Origin: Burkholderiales bacterium
GTDB lineage: Bacteria; Pseudomonadota; Gammaproteobacteria; Burkholderiales; Casimicrobiaceae
Direction: 5' to 3'
Assembly: GCA_020845855.1 (NCBI GenBank)
Contig: JADLEZ010000465.1
Span: 1-34,778 of the forward strand
DNA length: 34,778 bases
The translations under genes and the position numbers were made by a program. Below, piece after piece: positions 1-9,792 of this stretch. How positions within the stretch are numbered: position 1 is the stretch's first letter; every line of letters starts with the position of its first letter. Below the pieces are notes generated by a model, which saw only the letters and a program-made list of their open reading frames with translations, searched no databases and was not told where the DNA came from.

Positions 1-8
1 ACCGAAAA

Positions 9-356
9 ATGAGCCCCGACGCCACGCAGCCGCCGCTCGAGCAGCGCGTCGCGCGCAACCGCGAGGTGCTGCTGCGCCTGCTGTCGGTGACCGCGTCGCT
101 CGCGGGGCTTTGCATCGCGGCGCTGGGCTTCCTGCAGGCGACCGGCCGCCCCGAGCTCGACGGCTCGCACGCCGACGAACTCATCGCGGTCGACGCGTTC
201 CTGTTCGTGGGCTGCGTCTACCTCATCCTGTGGGCGTTGCGCACGCACGACGCGCACCGGGCGGACGCGCTCACCCGCCTGGTCGACGTTATCTTCCTGT
301 TCGCGCTGACCACGATGCTGCTGGCCGCTGCGTACATCATTTTCTGGATTCTATGA
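9..356 (+). CDS. small hydrophobic (membrane) protein, uncharacterised
   Basis: 115-aa ORF with about three hydrophobic stretches ([59 protein letters not shown]). Confidence 0.7.
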   Translation: MSPDATQPPLEQRVARNREVLLRLLSVTASLAGLCIAALGFLQATGRPELDGSHADELIAVDAFLFVGCVYLILWALRTHDAHRADALTRLVDVIFLFALTTMLLAAAYIIFWIL

Positions 357-365
357 ACCCCCACG

Positions 366-431
366 CTCGCTCCGCTCGCTGCCCCCCGAGGGGGCGCAGT
401 CAGTCCCTCGGGGCGGCCCTTCGGGACTGAC
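366..431. repeat. palindromic intergenic REP-like element
   Basis: Inverted arms GTCAGTCCC (399-407) and GGGACTGAC (423-431), preceded by GCCCCCCGAGGGGGC hairpin and 'gctcgctccgctcgc'. Confidence 0.7.
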
Positions 432-444
432 AGAGCAGGCACCA

Positions 445-1505
<1,061 letters not shown>

Positions 1506-1509
<4 letters not shown>

Positions 1510-2276
1510 GCCAGGCCGCCGCCCTTCCACCGTGGCCTTATCCGCGCCTGTGCGCGCATAGCGGCGCCGGCAAGTTGGCACCCGAGAACACGCTGACCGC
1601 GATGCGCGTCGGCCACGCGCACGGCTATTCGATGGTCGAGTTCGACGTGAAGCTCGCCGCCGACAACGTCGCCTTCCTGCTGCACGACTCGACGCTCGAC
1701 CGCACGACCAGCGGCCGCGGCCGCGCGGATGCGCTCCTGTGGCGCGAGCTGTCGCGTCTCGACGCCGGCGGCTGGCATTCGGCAAAGTACGCCGGCGAGA
1801 TGCTTCCAACGTTTGCCGCCATCGCGCGCTGGGCGCGCGCGCACGGCGTGTTCTGCAACGCCGAGATCAAGCCGACCCCCGGCCGCGAGCGCGAGACGGG
1901 CGCGGCGGTGGCGCTGGACGCGGCGTCGTTGTGGCGCGACGCGCAAGTGCCCCCGCTGTTGTCGTCGTTCTCCGAAGCGGCGTTGGAAGGTGCGCGCGAC
2001 GCGGTCGACGCGTTGCCGCGCGCGTTGCTGATCGAGGACGCGCTGCCGCCCGACTGGCTGGGCCGGCTCGCACGGCTTGCGTGTGTTGCGCTCGACAGCG
2101 ACCACAAGCTCCTCACCGCCGAGGTCGTGGCGGCCGCGCATCGCGCGGGGTACCGCGTGTGCTCTTGGACGCCCAACGAGCCGGCGCGTGTCGCCGAGCT
2201 GGGTGCGTGGGGTGTCGACACGATCATCACCGACGCGATCGACGCCATCCCCGCCGACAGTCTACAACCGCGGTAG
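1506..2276 (+). CDS. ugpQ: glycerophosphodiester phosphodiesterase
   Basis: [80 protein letters not shown] overlap with ugpC. Confidence 0.92.
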
Positions 2277-2341
2277 CCCCTCACCCCGGCCCTCTCCCCG
2301 CTTGCGGGGAGAGGGTGCCCGAAGGGCGGGTGAGGGGTGTG
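2277..2341. repeat. REP-like palindrome between convergent ugpQ and phaC (possible bidirectional terminator)
   Basis: CCCCTCACCCCGGCCCTCTCCCCGCTTGCGGGGAGAGGGTGCCCGAAGGGCGGGTGAGGGG; starts at the base after the ugpQ TAG. Confidence 0.8.
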
Positions 2342-2343
2342 CG

Positions 2344-4059
2344 CTATCCTCGCTCCCGAACGTACCGACCCGGCGCAGGCTCGAGCGGCGGATGCTTCGC
2401 GTCGCCCGCGCGCTTCGGGGCCGCGCGCATGGCGCCGCCAAATGGCGCGAGCCACGCGTACCAGTGCGGCCACCAGCTCCCCGGTGCGGCGTCCGCCCGC
2501 GCGAGCCACGCGTCCGGCTCGTCGGTGACGAGGTCGTTCATCCAGAAATTGCGCTTCGGCGGTTGCGGCGGATTGACCACGCCCGCGATGTGCCCGGAGG
2601 AGCCGAGCACGAAGGTGACGTCGCCGCCGAGAAGCGCGGTGGTGCGATACGCGGAGCGCCACGGGACGATGTGATCCTCGCGCGACGCCATGACGTACGC
2701 CGGCATGCGCACGCGCGTAAGGTCGATGGCCGCGCCGGCCATGGTGAGCGCACCCGGCTCGCGCAGCTTGTTGTCGAGATAGAGGTTACGCAGGTAGTAC
2801 GCGTACATCGGGCCTGGCAGGTTGGCCGAGTCGCTGTTCCAGTACAGCAGGTCGAACGCCGGCGGCGTCTCGCCCTTCAAATAGTTGCCGACGACGTAGT
2901 TCCACACGAGGTCGTTGGCGCGCAGGCTCGCGAATGCGGTGGCGAGCTCGCTGCCGTGCACGCGCTGGCCGGCCATGAGCTGCGGCTCGCGCGCCGACAG
3001 GAACTCGCGCGAGACGTAGACGCCGATCTCGCCGGGGTCGGCGAAGTCGAGCATGGTGGTGAGGAACGTGGCGCTCGCGACGACCGGCCGCTTGCGCGCG
3101 GCGAGCACGGCGAGCGCGCACGCGAGGAGGGTGCCGCCCACGCAGAAGCCGAGCGCGTTCACCGTCCTGCACTTGGTGATCTCGCCGGCGACCGCGAGCG
3201 CCGGCAGCGCGCCCTGCTCGATGTAGTCGTCCCACGTCAGCGTGCCGAGCTCCGGCGGGACGTTGCGCCACGACACCATGAACACCGTGTGCCCTTGCGC
3301 CACTGCGTGCGCGACGTACGAGTTCGCAGGCCGCAAGTCGAGGATGTAGTACTTGTTGATGCACGGCGGCACCATGACCAACGGTCGCCGGTACACCTTC
3401 GGTGTCGTCGCGTCGTACTGGATGAGCTCGATGAGATCGTTGCGGTACACGACACTGCCCGGCGTCACCGCGATGTTGCCGCCGACCTCGAAGGCGGCTT
3501 CGTCGGTCATCGTGATGCGCCCGCGCTGCGCGTCCGACGCGAGATTCCGCAAACCCTGCACGAGGCTCGCCCCTTCCGTGGCGAGCGCCTTCGCGATGAC
3601 GTCGGGGTTGGTGGCGGCGAAGTTGGTCGGCGCCACGGCATCGAGGTACTGCCGGGTGGCGAACTCGAGGCGCTGCTTCTCCGCAGTGGGCAACGGCGCG
3701 AGCCGCGCCAGCTCCTTCAGGTACTCGCCGTACAGGAGGTACGACTGGCGCAGGAGCGAGAAGTACGGCTGCTCGCGCCAGGCCTGCGCGTGGAAGCGGC
3801 GCTCGCCGGCCGGCTGCGGCACGACCTCGGGCAGCCGGCCCTTGCGCGGGTCCACCACGAGCGCGGCCTGCCACAACGCCGCGAGCTGCGACTGGAAGCG
3901 CTGCTGCACTTCGGCGATGCCGGCGTTCGCCGAAGAGGCGGATGCAGGCCCGGCGTGTGGGTTGCGCCACCACGCGAGCCACGCTTGCTGCGCCTGCTGC
4001 CATTGGCGCGCGAGCTCCTCCCAGGCCGACGGATCGCGGGGGTCGCGCGGCGCCATCAT
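2344..4059 (-). CDS. phaC: poly(3-hydroxyalkanoate) synthase (class I-like)
   Basis: Lipase-like box GFCVGGT, PPCINKYYILDLRPANSYVAHAVAQGHTVFMVSWRN, DHIVPWRSAY. Start (ATGATG) overlaps the stop of the upstream ZIP gene. Confidence 0.93.
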   Translation of the reverse strand: MMAPRDPRDPSAWEELARQWQQAQQAWLAWWRNPHAGPASASSANAGIAEVQQRFQSQLAALWQAALVVDPRKGRLPEVVPQPAGERRFHAQAWREQPYFSLLRQSYLLYGEYLKELARLAPLPTAEKQRLEFATRQYLDAVAPTNFAATNPDVIAKALATEGASLVQGLRNLASDAQRGRITMTDEAAFEVGGNIAVTPGSVVYRNDLIELIQYDATTPKVYRRPLVMVPPCINKYYILDLRPANSYVAHAVAQGHTVFMVSWRNVPPELGTLTWDDYIEQGALPALAVAGEITKCRTVNALGFCVGGTLLACALAVLAARKRPVVASATFLTTMLDFADPGEIGVYVSREFLSAREPQLMAGQRVHGSELATAFASLRANDLVWNYVVGNYLKGETPPAFDLLYWNSDSANLPGPMYAYYLRNLYLDNKLREPGALTMAGAAIDLTRVRMPAYVMASREDHIVPWRSAYRTTALLGGDVTFVLGSSGHIAGVVNPPQPPKRNFWMNDLVTDEPDAWLARADAAPGSWWPHWYAWLAPFGGAMRAAPKRAGDAKHPPLEPAPGRYVRERG

Positions 4060-4841
4060 TTCTCGAAGACGAGGTGCACGCCGCCGATGATGGCCACGCC
4101 GAGCGCGATCGCCAGCATCTGTCCTGCGGTCTCCATGGGCTCGGGGCGGCGGTGCAGGCTGGGGATCAGGTCGGCGACCGCGACGTAAAGAAGGCTCGCC
4201 GACGCGACGGCGAGCGCGATCGGCAGCGCGGCCTGCATGCCGGCGAGCGCCACGTAGCCCGCGAGCGCGCCCGCGAGCGTGGCCACGCCCGCAGCCATGT
4301 TGAAGGCGAACGCGCGTGCCTTGGTGAAGCCGGAATGGACGAGGATCGCGAAATCGCCGACCTGCTGCGGCACCGCGTGCGCCACGATGGCGGCGGTGGT
4401 GACCACCCCCAGGCGCACCTCGACCAGGAACGCCGAGGCGATGACCACGCCGTCGCAGAAGTTGTGGACGCTGTTGCCAATGAGGATCATGAGCCCCGAT
4501 CGGCCGCCGCCATGCGCGTGCAGCGCGTGCTCGTGCAGCGACTCGTCCGCGTCCGCGCGATGCTCGGCGTGGCCGTGCGAGTGGCGCCACAGCACGAGCT
4601 TCTCGAGCAGGAAGAAGGCGAGGAGGCCCGCGAGCACCGTCGCCATCACCGGCCCCGCCTCACCGAGCTCGAGCGCGTGCGGCAGGAGTTCGATGAACAC
4701 GGCGCCGAGCAGCGCGCCGACCGCGAACGACACGAGGCGCGAGATCCACGACGCCGACAGCGCGAGGGTGAGCGCGGCCGCGGCGGTGGCGAGAACGCCG
4801 CCGGCGACGGCAGCGAGGACGATGGACGCGAGCGTCGGCAA
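4056..4841 (-). CDS. ZIP-family divalent metal transporter
   Basis: His-rich loop HSHGHAEHRADADESLHEHALHAHGGG, then GNSVHNFCDGVVIASAFL and HAVPQQVGDFAILVHSGF; probable TTG start at 4841. Confidence 0.85.
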   Translation of the reverse strand: MPTLASIVLAAVAGGVLATAAAALTLALSASWISRLVSFAVGALLGAVFIELLPHALELGEAGPVMATVLAGLLAFFLLEKLVLWRHSHGHAEHRADADESLHEHALHAHGGGRSGLMILIGNSVHNFCDGVVIASAFLVEVRLGVVTTAAIVAHAVPQQVGDFAILVHSGFTKARAFAFNMAAGVATLAGALAGYVALAGMQAALPIALAVASASLLYVAVADLIPSLHRRPEPMETAGQMLAIALGVAIIGGVHLVFEK

Positions 4842-4848
4842 GCGGGAA

Positions 4849-5529
4849 CTATAGCAAGGCGTCGGGTGCGAGCCACGCGTACAGGGCCATGCGGCCGGTT
4901 GTCCCGTCGCGGCGATACGAGTGGAAGCTCGCCGGGTCGCTGTACGTGCACCACGTGCCGCCGTCGACCGCATGCACGCCGGCCGCGGCGAGGCGCCGGC
5001 GCGCGAGCGCCGGCAGGTCGGCGAGCCACTTGCCTTCGCGCAGGGGTGCAAAGTGGCGCACGTTTTCCTCGTCGGCGCGGCAATAGACGTCGTGCACGTC
5101 GCGCCCCACCTCGAATGCGCGTGGTCCGATACAGGGGCCGATCCACGCGACGAGATCGTGCGCCGCGAGCGCGGCGATCGTGGCTTCCAGCACGCCGGTC
5201 GCCAGCCCGCGCCACCCCGCGTGCGCAACGCCGACCACCGTTCCCGCGCGATCGGCGAAGAGCACGGGCAGGCAGTCGGCGGTACGCACGCTCAGCACCA
5301 CGCCGGGCAGGCGGGTGACGGCCGCATCGGCCTGGGGCGGCGCGGTGCGCAGGCGGTCGAGGTTTGCGTTGTCGACGATGGAGACCTCCCGGCCGTGCAC
5401 CTGCCACAACCGCACGGGCTCGCCGGGTAACGCCGCATGCACGGCGTCCGCGTCGGCGTGACGCGCGCTGAAGAACGCGTGCACGCGCCGCGGGCCGCGC
5501 CAATCCGGAACGACGCGATCAACGCTCAT
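4849..5529 (-). CDS. pgeF: PgeF/YfiH family (DUF152; polyphenol oxidase/purine nucleoside phosphorylase-like)
   Basis: RLWQVHGREV, LSVRTADCLPVLFADRAGTVVGVAHAGWRGLATGVLEATI, WIGPCIGPRAFEVG; start overlaps the rluD stop. Confidence 0.92.
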   Translation of the reverse strand: MSVDRVVPDWRGPRRVHAFFSARHADADAVHAALPGEPVRLWQVHGREVSIVDNANLDRLRTAPPQADAAVTRLPGVVLSVRTADCLPVLFADRAGTVVGVAHAGWRGLATGVLEATIAALAAHDLVAWIGPCIGPRAFEVGRDVHDVYCRADEENVRHFAPLREGKWLADLPALARRRLAAAGVHAVDGGTWCTYSDPASFHSYRRDGTTGRMALYAWLAPDALL

Positions 5530-6451
5530 CGCGAAGCTTCGCGAGCAGCGCCCCAAGATCCGCGGGCAGCGGCGATTCCCACAGCATCGCCTCGTGGGTT
5601 GCCGGATGCACGAGCCCGAGCCGCTGCGCGTGCAGCGCCTGGCGCGTGAACACGATCGAGACATTCCGCCGGCGGCCGCGGTACGTCGGATCGCCGACCA
5701 GCGGGTGGCCGATCGCGGCGAGGTGCACGCGGATCTGGTGCGTGCGCCCGGTCTCGAGGCGGCAGCGAACGAGGGTCGCGCGCGCGAAGCGCTCGACCAA
5801 CTCGACATGAGTGCGCGCCGGCTTGCCCCGCTCGACGATCGCCATCGACGTTCGTTGCGTGGGATGGCGGCCGATCGGCGCATCGACGGTCGTCGCCTGC
5901 GCGAGGGCGCCGTGCACGACGGCGAGGTACTCCCGCTTGACGCTGCGCGCGGCAAGCTGGCGCACGAGGTCGGTTTGCGCCTCGGGCGTGCGGGCTACGA
6001 CCAGGAGACCGCTCGTATCCTTGTCCAGGCGATGCACGATGCCCGCCCGCGGCAGGGCCGCATTGGCGGGCGCATGGTGCAGGATCGCGTTTTGCAGCGT
6101 CCCGTCGCGGTTGCCGCTGCCGGGGTGAACTACCAGCCCCGCCGGCTTGTCTATGACCAGCAACGTGGCGTCCTCGAACAGGACCGTCAGCGCGATTGCC
6201 TGGGGCGCCACGTTGCCTTCGTCGGTTGGCCGGTCCTCGGTGACCACCAGCGCCTCGCCGCCGTAGAGCCTGTGGCGCGGTGACTCGACCACCGCGCCGT
6301 CGATGCGCACGAGGCCCGACTCGATCCAGCCTTTGAGCCGCGTGCGTGAGTGCTGGTGGAGCAGCTCGGCGAGCGCCTGGTCGAGGCGGCGGCCTGCGGC
6401 GGACGCGGGGACGATCAGGCGGTGCACGCGGGCGGAGTCCGGAAGGGGCAT
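5519..6451 (-). CDS. rluD: 23S rRNA pseudouridine synthase RluD
   Basis: S4-like N-terminus (SRTRLKGWIESGLVRIDG), GIVHRLDKDTSGLLVVART, LETGRTHQIRVHLAAIGHPLVGDP. Confidence 0.93.
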   Translation of the reverse strand: MPLPDSARVHRLIVPASAAGRRLDQALAELLHQHSRTRLKGWIESGLVRIDGAVVESPRHRLYGGEALVVTEDRPTDEGNVAPQAIALTVLFEDATLLVIDKPAGLVVHPGSGNRDGTLQNAILHHAPANAALPRAGIVHRLDKDTSGLLVVARTPEAQTDLVRQLAARSVKREYLAVVHGALAQATTVDAPIGRHPTQRTSMAIVERGKPARTHVELVERFARATLVRCRLETGRTHQIRVHLAAIGHPLVGDPTYRGRRRNVSIVFTRQALHAQRLGLVHPATHEAMLWESPLPADLGALLAKLRDER

Positions 6452-6456
6452 GGCGC

Positions 6457-6462
6457 TATAAT
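6457..6462 (+). promoter_or_regulatory. predicted -10 (TATAAT) of the bamD promoter
   Basis: Exact TATAAT in the divergent rluD-bamD gap, 21 nt before the bamD ATG; no convincing -35 identified. Confidence 0.45.
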
Positions 6463-6483
6463 CCGGCGCGGAGGAAGACCGTC

Positions 6484-7353
6484 ATGCAATCCACAACGTT
6501 CCGGGTAGTTGCGTGCGCGCTGCTTGCGCTGGCGCTCGCCGGTTGCGGGCTGTTCCCCGAGGTCAAGGATGAAACCGCCGGCTGGTCGGCCGACCGGCTG
6601 TACAACGCTGCCCACGACGCGATGGTGCAGGGCAATTATAGCCGCGCGACCAAGCTCTTCGATCAGCTCGAGGCGCGCTTTCCGTACGGCCGCTACGCGC
6701 AGCAGGCGATCCTCGAGTCGGCGTACGCGAACTGGCGCGCGAACGAGACCGCGGCGGCGATCGCCGCGGCCGACCGCTTCATCCGCACGTACCCCAACCA
6801 TCCCAACGTCGACTACGCCTACTACCTCAAGGGGCTCGTCTATTTCCGCGAGGACCAGGGCTTGATCGGCTTCGTATACGAGCTCGACCTCGCCGAGCGC
6901 GATCCCAAGGAGATGCGCAGTTCGTTTGCCGCGTTCAAGGAGCTCACCACCAAGTTCCCGGAAAGCCAGTACTACCAGGACTCGATCGCGCGCATGCGCT
7001 ACCTCAACAACGCGATGGCGACGTACGAGGTGAACGTCGCAAGCTACTACTACAAGCGCGGTGCGTACATCGCGGCGGCCAACCGTGCGCAGGGCGCGCT
7101 CGTCAACTTTCCGCAGACCCCCGCGAACGAGAAAGCGCTCGACGTCCTGCGCGCGAGCTACACCAAGCTCGGCATGACGCAACTCGCCGACGACTCCAAG
7201 GCCATCCTCGCCAAGACCTATCCGGACAGCCGCTACCTCACCGGGCAGACCGACCGCTCGTGGTGGGAATTCTGGCGCAAGGAGGAGAGCCAGTTCGGCG
7301 TGCAGGCGACGGGCCAGATGGCCGCGAAGCCGTGGTGGCAGTTCTGGGACTGA
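6484..7353 (+). CDS. bamD: outer-membrane assembly lipoprotein BamD (ComL)
   Basis: Lipobox LALAGCG, TPR-like repeats, FDQLEARFPYGRYAQQAILESAYANW; divergent from rluD. Confidence 0.93.
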   Translation: MQSTTFRVVACALLALALAGCGLFPEVKDETAGWSADRLYNAAHDAMVQGNYSRATKLFDQLEARFPYGRYAQQAILESAYANWRANETAAAIAAADRFIRTYPNHPNVDYAYYLKGLVYFREDQGLIGFVYELDLAERDPKEMRSSFAAFKELTTKFPESQYYQDSIARMRYLNNAMATYEVNVASYYYKRGAYIAAANRAQGALVNFPQTPANEKALDVLRASYTKLGMTQLADDSKAILAKTYPDSRYLTGQTDRSWWEFWRKEESQFGVQATGQMAAKPWWQFWD

Positions 7354-7376
7354 CCTTTCGCCCGCAGGGCGAAAGG
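7354..7376 (+). terminator. hairpin immediately after the bamD stop codon
   Basis: CCTTTCGCCC-GCA-GGGCGAAAGG, perfect 10-bp stem starting at the base after TGA. Confidence 0.65.
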
Positions 7377-7464
7377 TCATCCTGAGCGAAGCGAAGGATC
7401 TGCATTTCCTCTGGTCGGAGCACGCGTGCAGGACCAGCGGATCCTTCGCTTTGCTCAGGATGAC
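7376..7464. repeat. MITE-like element with 25-bp terminal inverted repeats
   Basis: GTCATCCTGAGCGAAGCGAAGGATC (7376-7400) and GATCCTTCGCTTTGCTCAGGATGAC (7440-7464), 24/25 complementary; internal stem CTGGTC/GACCAG. Confidence 0.85.
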
Positions 7465-7496
7465 ACGAGCGTTGGGGTGCAGTGATTGAGCCCGCC

Positions 7497-9593
7497 CTAC
7501 ATCCCGCCTCCAAGGCTTCGCAGGAACGCAACCGCATCCTTCTCCTCCCGCGTCCGCTTCATCGGCGGCAGGGACTGCCAAATGCGGCGGCCGTAGGGTT
7601 TGTCGGTCAGGCGCGGATCGCAGATCGCGAGCACGCCGCGATCCGTCTCGGTGCGGATCAGGCGTCCCGCTCCCTGCTTCAGGCTGATCACCGCCTGCGG
7701 TAGCTGCCACGCCATGAACGGGTTGCCGCCTTCGTTGCGCAGGTGATCGAGCCGCGCCGCCAACAGCGGATCGTCCGGCGGCGCGAACGGCAGCTTGTCG
7801 ATGATGACGAGCGACAGCGCGTCGCCGGGCACGTCGACCCCTTCCCAGAAGCTCGCGCTGCCGAGCAGGATCGCGTTGCCGAGCTCGCGGAAGCGCACCA
7901 GGAGCTCCGAGCGCGAGCCTTCGCCCTGCGCCAGCAGCGGGTAGTCGAGGCCGCGTTTGCGCAACTCGTCGGCCAGGCGCTCGCGCGCCTGCGCCAGCGC
8001 GCGCAGGGACGTGAACAGCAGGAACGCGCGGCCCTCGCTCGCTTCGAGCAGCGGCAGCGCCGCGTCGATCACGGCGTCGGTGTGCTCCCAGGAATTGGGT
8101 GCGGGAAGGTTGCGCGGCACGTACAGCAGCGCCTGCTGCGCGTAATCGAAAGGGCTCGTCCACGCGCAGGTTTCGGCGTGGTCGAGGCCGAGCTGCGAGG
8201 TGTAGTGCGAGAAGTCGCGGCCGACGGCGAGGGTCGCCGACGTGAAGATCCACGCTCGCGCGCTGCCTTCGACCTGCCGGCGCATGAGCGGGGCGACCGA
8301 CAGCGGAGAGGCCTGCAGCTGGAAGCCGTGCGGCGTCACGTCGACCCAGCGGATCCACGGCTGCTGTTCTTCCGGGGAGTCGGGGATCGCTTCCGGCCCA
8401 TGAGCGCCGCCGGGCCGCCCCAAGGCGCTCGCCCCCCGGGGGGAGGCGGCGCGAAGCGCCGCTTCGGGGGGGTCACCTCCGCGCCATTTGGCGACCTGGC
8501 GCGCGGCCTCGTCGGCGCGGGCGGCGACCTCTGCCAGGTCCTCGCTGCGCTCGGCGTGGTGCGCGAGCTCGGTGGCGAGCCGGTCGAGCGCGGCCGCGAG
8601 GCCGCCGAGCGCTTCGGCGAACTCGGGCCGGGCGAGTGCCGCGTCGCGCGCGAACTTGCCGCTTGCCTCACCCGCCGCGAGGCGCAGCTTGCGCACCGCC
8701 GGCACGATCTCGCTCGCGGCGTCGGGAAGGTCGGGCGCGTCGCGCGCCGTGGTGCGCGCCGCGATCTCGGCGTCGCGCGCGAGGTCGGTGAGCGATCCCG
8801 CCGCCACCTGCTCGCCGAAGAACAGCGTGGCGGTGTCGGGAAGCTGGTGTGCCTCGTCGAGAATCACCGTGTTGCAGTTGGGCAGGAGCTCGGCCACGCC
8901 CTCGTCGCGCAGCATCACGTCGGCGAAAAAGAGGTGGTGGTTGACCACGACGACGTCGGCTTCCAGCGCCTCCTTGCGCGCCTTCATCACGAAGCAGTCG
9001 GCATGGTGTGCGCAGCTTTGGCCGAGACAGTTGTCGCGGGTGCTGGTGACGAGCGGCCAGATCGACGCATGCTCCGGAACGTCGGCGAGCTCCGCGCGGT
9101 CGCCGCGCTCGGACGCGCGGGCGAACGCGACGATCTTCGGCAGGTGGCGCACGTCGTCGCGCGACGGCAGCCGGTCCTCGCGCGCGGCGCGCTCGAGGTG
9201 ATGATGGCAGACGTAGTTCGCGCGGCCCTTGAGCAGCGCGACGGTGACCGGCGCGGCCAGCGCGTCGCGCACCAGGGGCAGGTCGCGCTCGAACAGCTGA
9301 TCCTGCAGCGTCTTGGTGCCCGTCGACAGGATGACCTTGCCGCCGTACAGGAGCGCGGGCACGAGATACGCGAACGTCTTGCCGGTGCCGGTGCCGGCTT
9401 CCGCGACGAGTTGGCTGCACGCCGCGATCGCCTGTGCGATCGCCTGCGCCATCGCGAGCTGCTGCGGCCGGAAGCGGAACCCGGGAAGCGCGCGGGCGAG
9501 CGTGCCGCCTTCCCCGAAGATCGCGGCGAGCTCGGGGTCGGACGCGGGCGCGCGTTCTTCGGCGTCGCTGTGCGATTCGGCCGGCAGGTCCAC
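7497..9593 (-). CDS. ATP-dependent DNA helicase, DinG/YoaA (XPD-like) family
   Basis: AEAGTGTGKTFAYLVPALL (Walker A), Cys cluster DNCLGQSCAHHADCF, DEAH box VILDEAHQLPD, GSASFWEGVDVPGDALSLVIIDKLPF. Confidence 0.92.
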   Translation of the reverse strand: MDLPAESHSDAEERAPASDPELAAIFGEGGTLARALPGFRFRPQQLAMAQAIAQAIAACSQLVAEAGTGTGKTFAYLVPALLYGGKVILSTGTKTLQDQLFERDLPLVRDALAAPVTVALLKGRANYVCHHHLERAAREDRLPSRDDVRHLPKIVAFARASERGDRAELADVPEHASIWPLVTSTRDNCLGQSCAHHADCFVMKARKEALEADVVVVNHHLFFADVMLRDEGVAELLPNCNTVILDEAHQLPDTATLFFGEQVAAGSLTDLARDAEIAARTTARDAPDLPDAASEIVPAVRKLRLAAGEASGKFARDAALARPEFAEALGGLAAALDRLATELAHHAERSEDLAEVAARADEAARQVAKWRGGDPPEAALRAASPRGASALGRPGGAHGPEAIPDSPEEQQPWIRWVDVTPHGFQLQASPLSVAPLMRRQVEGSARAWIFTSATLAVGRDFSHYTSQLGLDHAETCAWTSPFDYAQQALLYVPRNLPAPNSWEHTDAVIDAALPLLEASEGRAFLLFTSLRALAQARERLADELRKRGLDYPLLAQGEGSRSELLVRFRELGNAILLGSASFWEGVDVPGDALSLVIIDKLPFAPPDDPLLAARLDHLRNEGGNPFMAWQLPQAVISLKQGAGRLIRTETDRGVLAICDPRLTDKPYGRRIWQSLPPMKRTREEKDAVAFLRSLGGGM
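8403..8473. repeat. REP-like palindromic element within the helicase coding sequence
   Basis: gcgccgccgggccgccccaaggcgctcgccccccggggggaggcggcgcgaagcgccgcttcgggggggtc; resembles the 366-431 intergenic element but is read in frame. Confidence 0.6.
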
Positions 9594-9610
9594 GCCGGGA
9601 CTTTAGCAGG

Positions 9611-9677
9611 TCGATGCAAAAGGCGGCCGAGCGGTCCTGAGGATGACGAAGGAGCGGCGCTGCGCCTTTTGCATCGA
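9611..9677. repeat. perfect 15-bp inverted repeat, 37-nt loop
   Basis: TCGATGCAAAAGGCG (9611-9625) / CGCCTTTTGCATCGA (9663-9677), just upstream of the helicase start. Confidence 0.8.
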
Positions 9678-9688
9678 GGTTGATTCCA

Positions 9689-9725
9689 GGCGGTCGTCCT
9701 AGGGGCGGCCCGTCGGACGACCGCC
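9689..9725. terminator. hairpin (terminator-like) downstream of the 9793-10359 gene
   Basis: GGCGGTCGTCC (9689-9699) / GGACGACCGCC (9715-9725), perfect 11-bp arms. Confidence 0.5.
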
Positions 9726-9792
9726 GGAAACAGCACGAAACAACGCGCGTTGGGCGCACCCCACGCCTTCGATCGCGTTCTGCATCATGCTG

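Noticed and set aside
2077-4188. 703-aa plus-strand ORF
   Set aside because: Antisense shadow of phaC; Arg/Ala-rich low-complexity translation typical of high-GC DNA.
7743-9683. 646-aa plus-strand ORF
   Set aside because: Antisense to the helicase; Arg-rich shadow translation.
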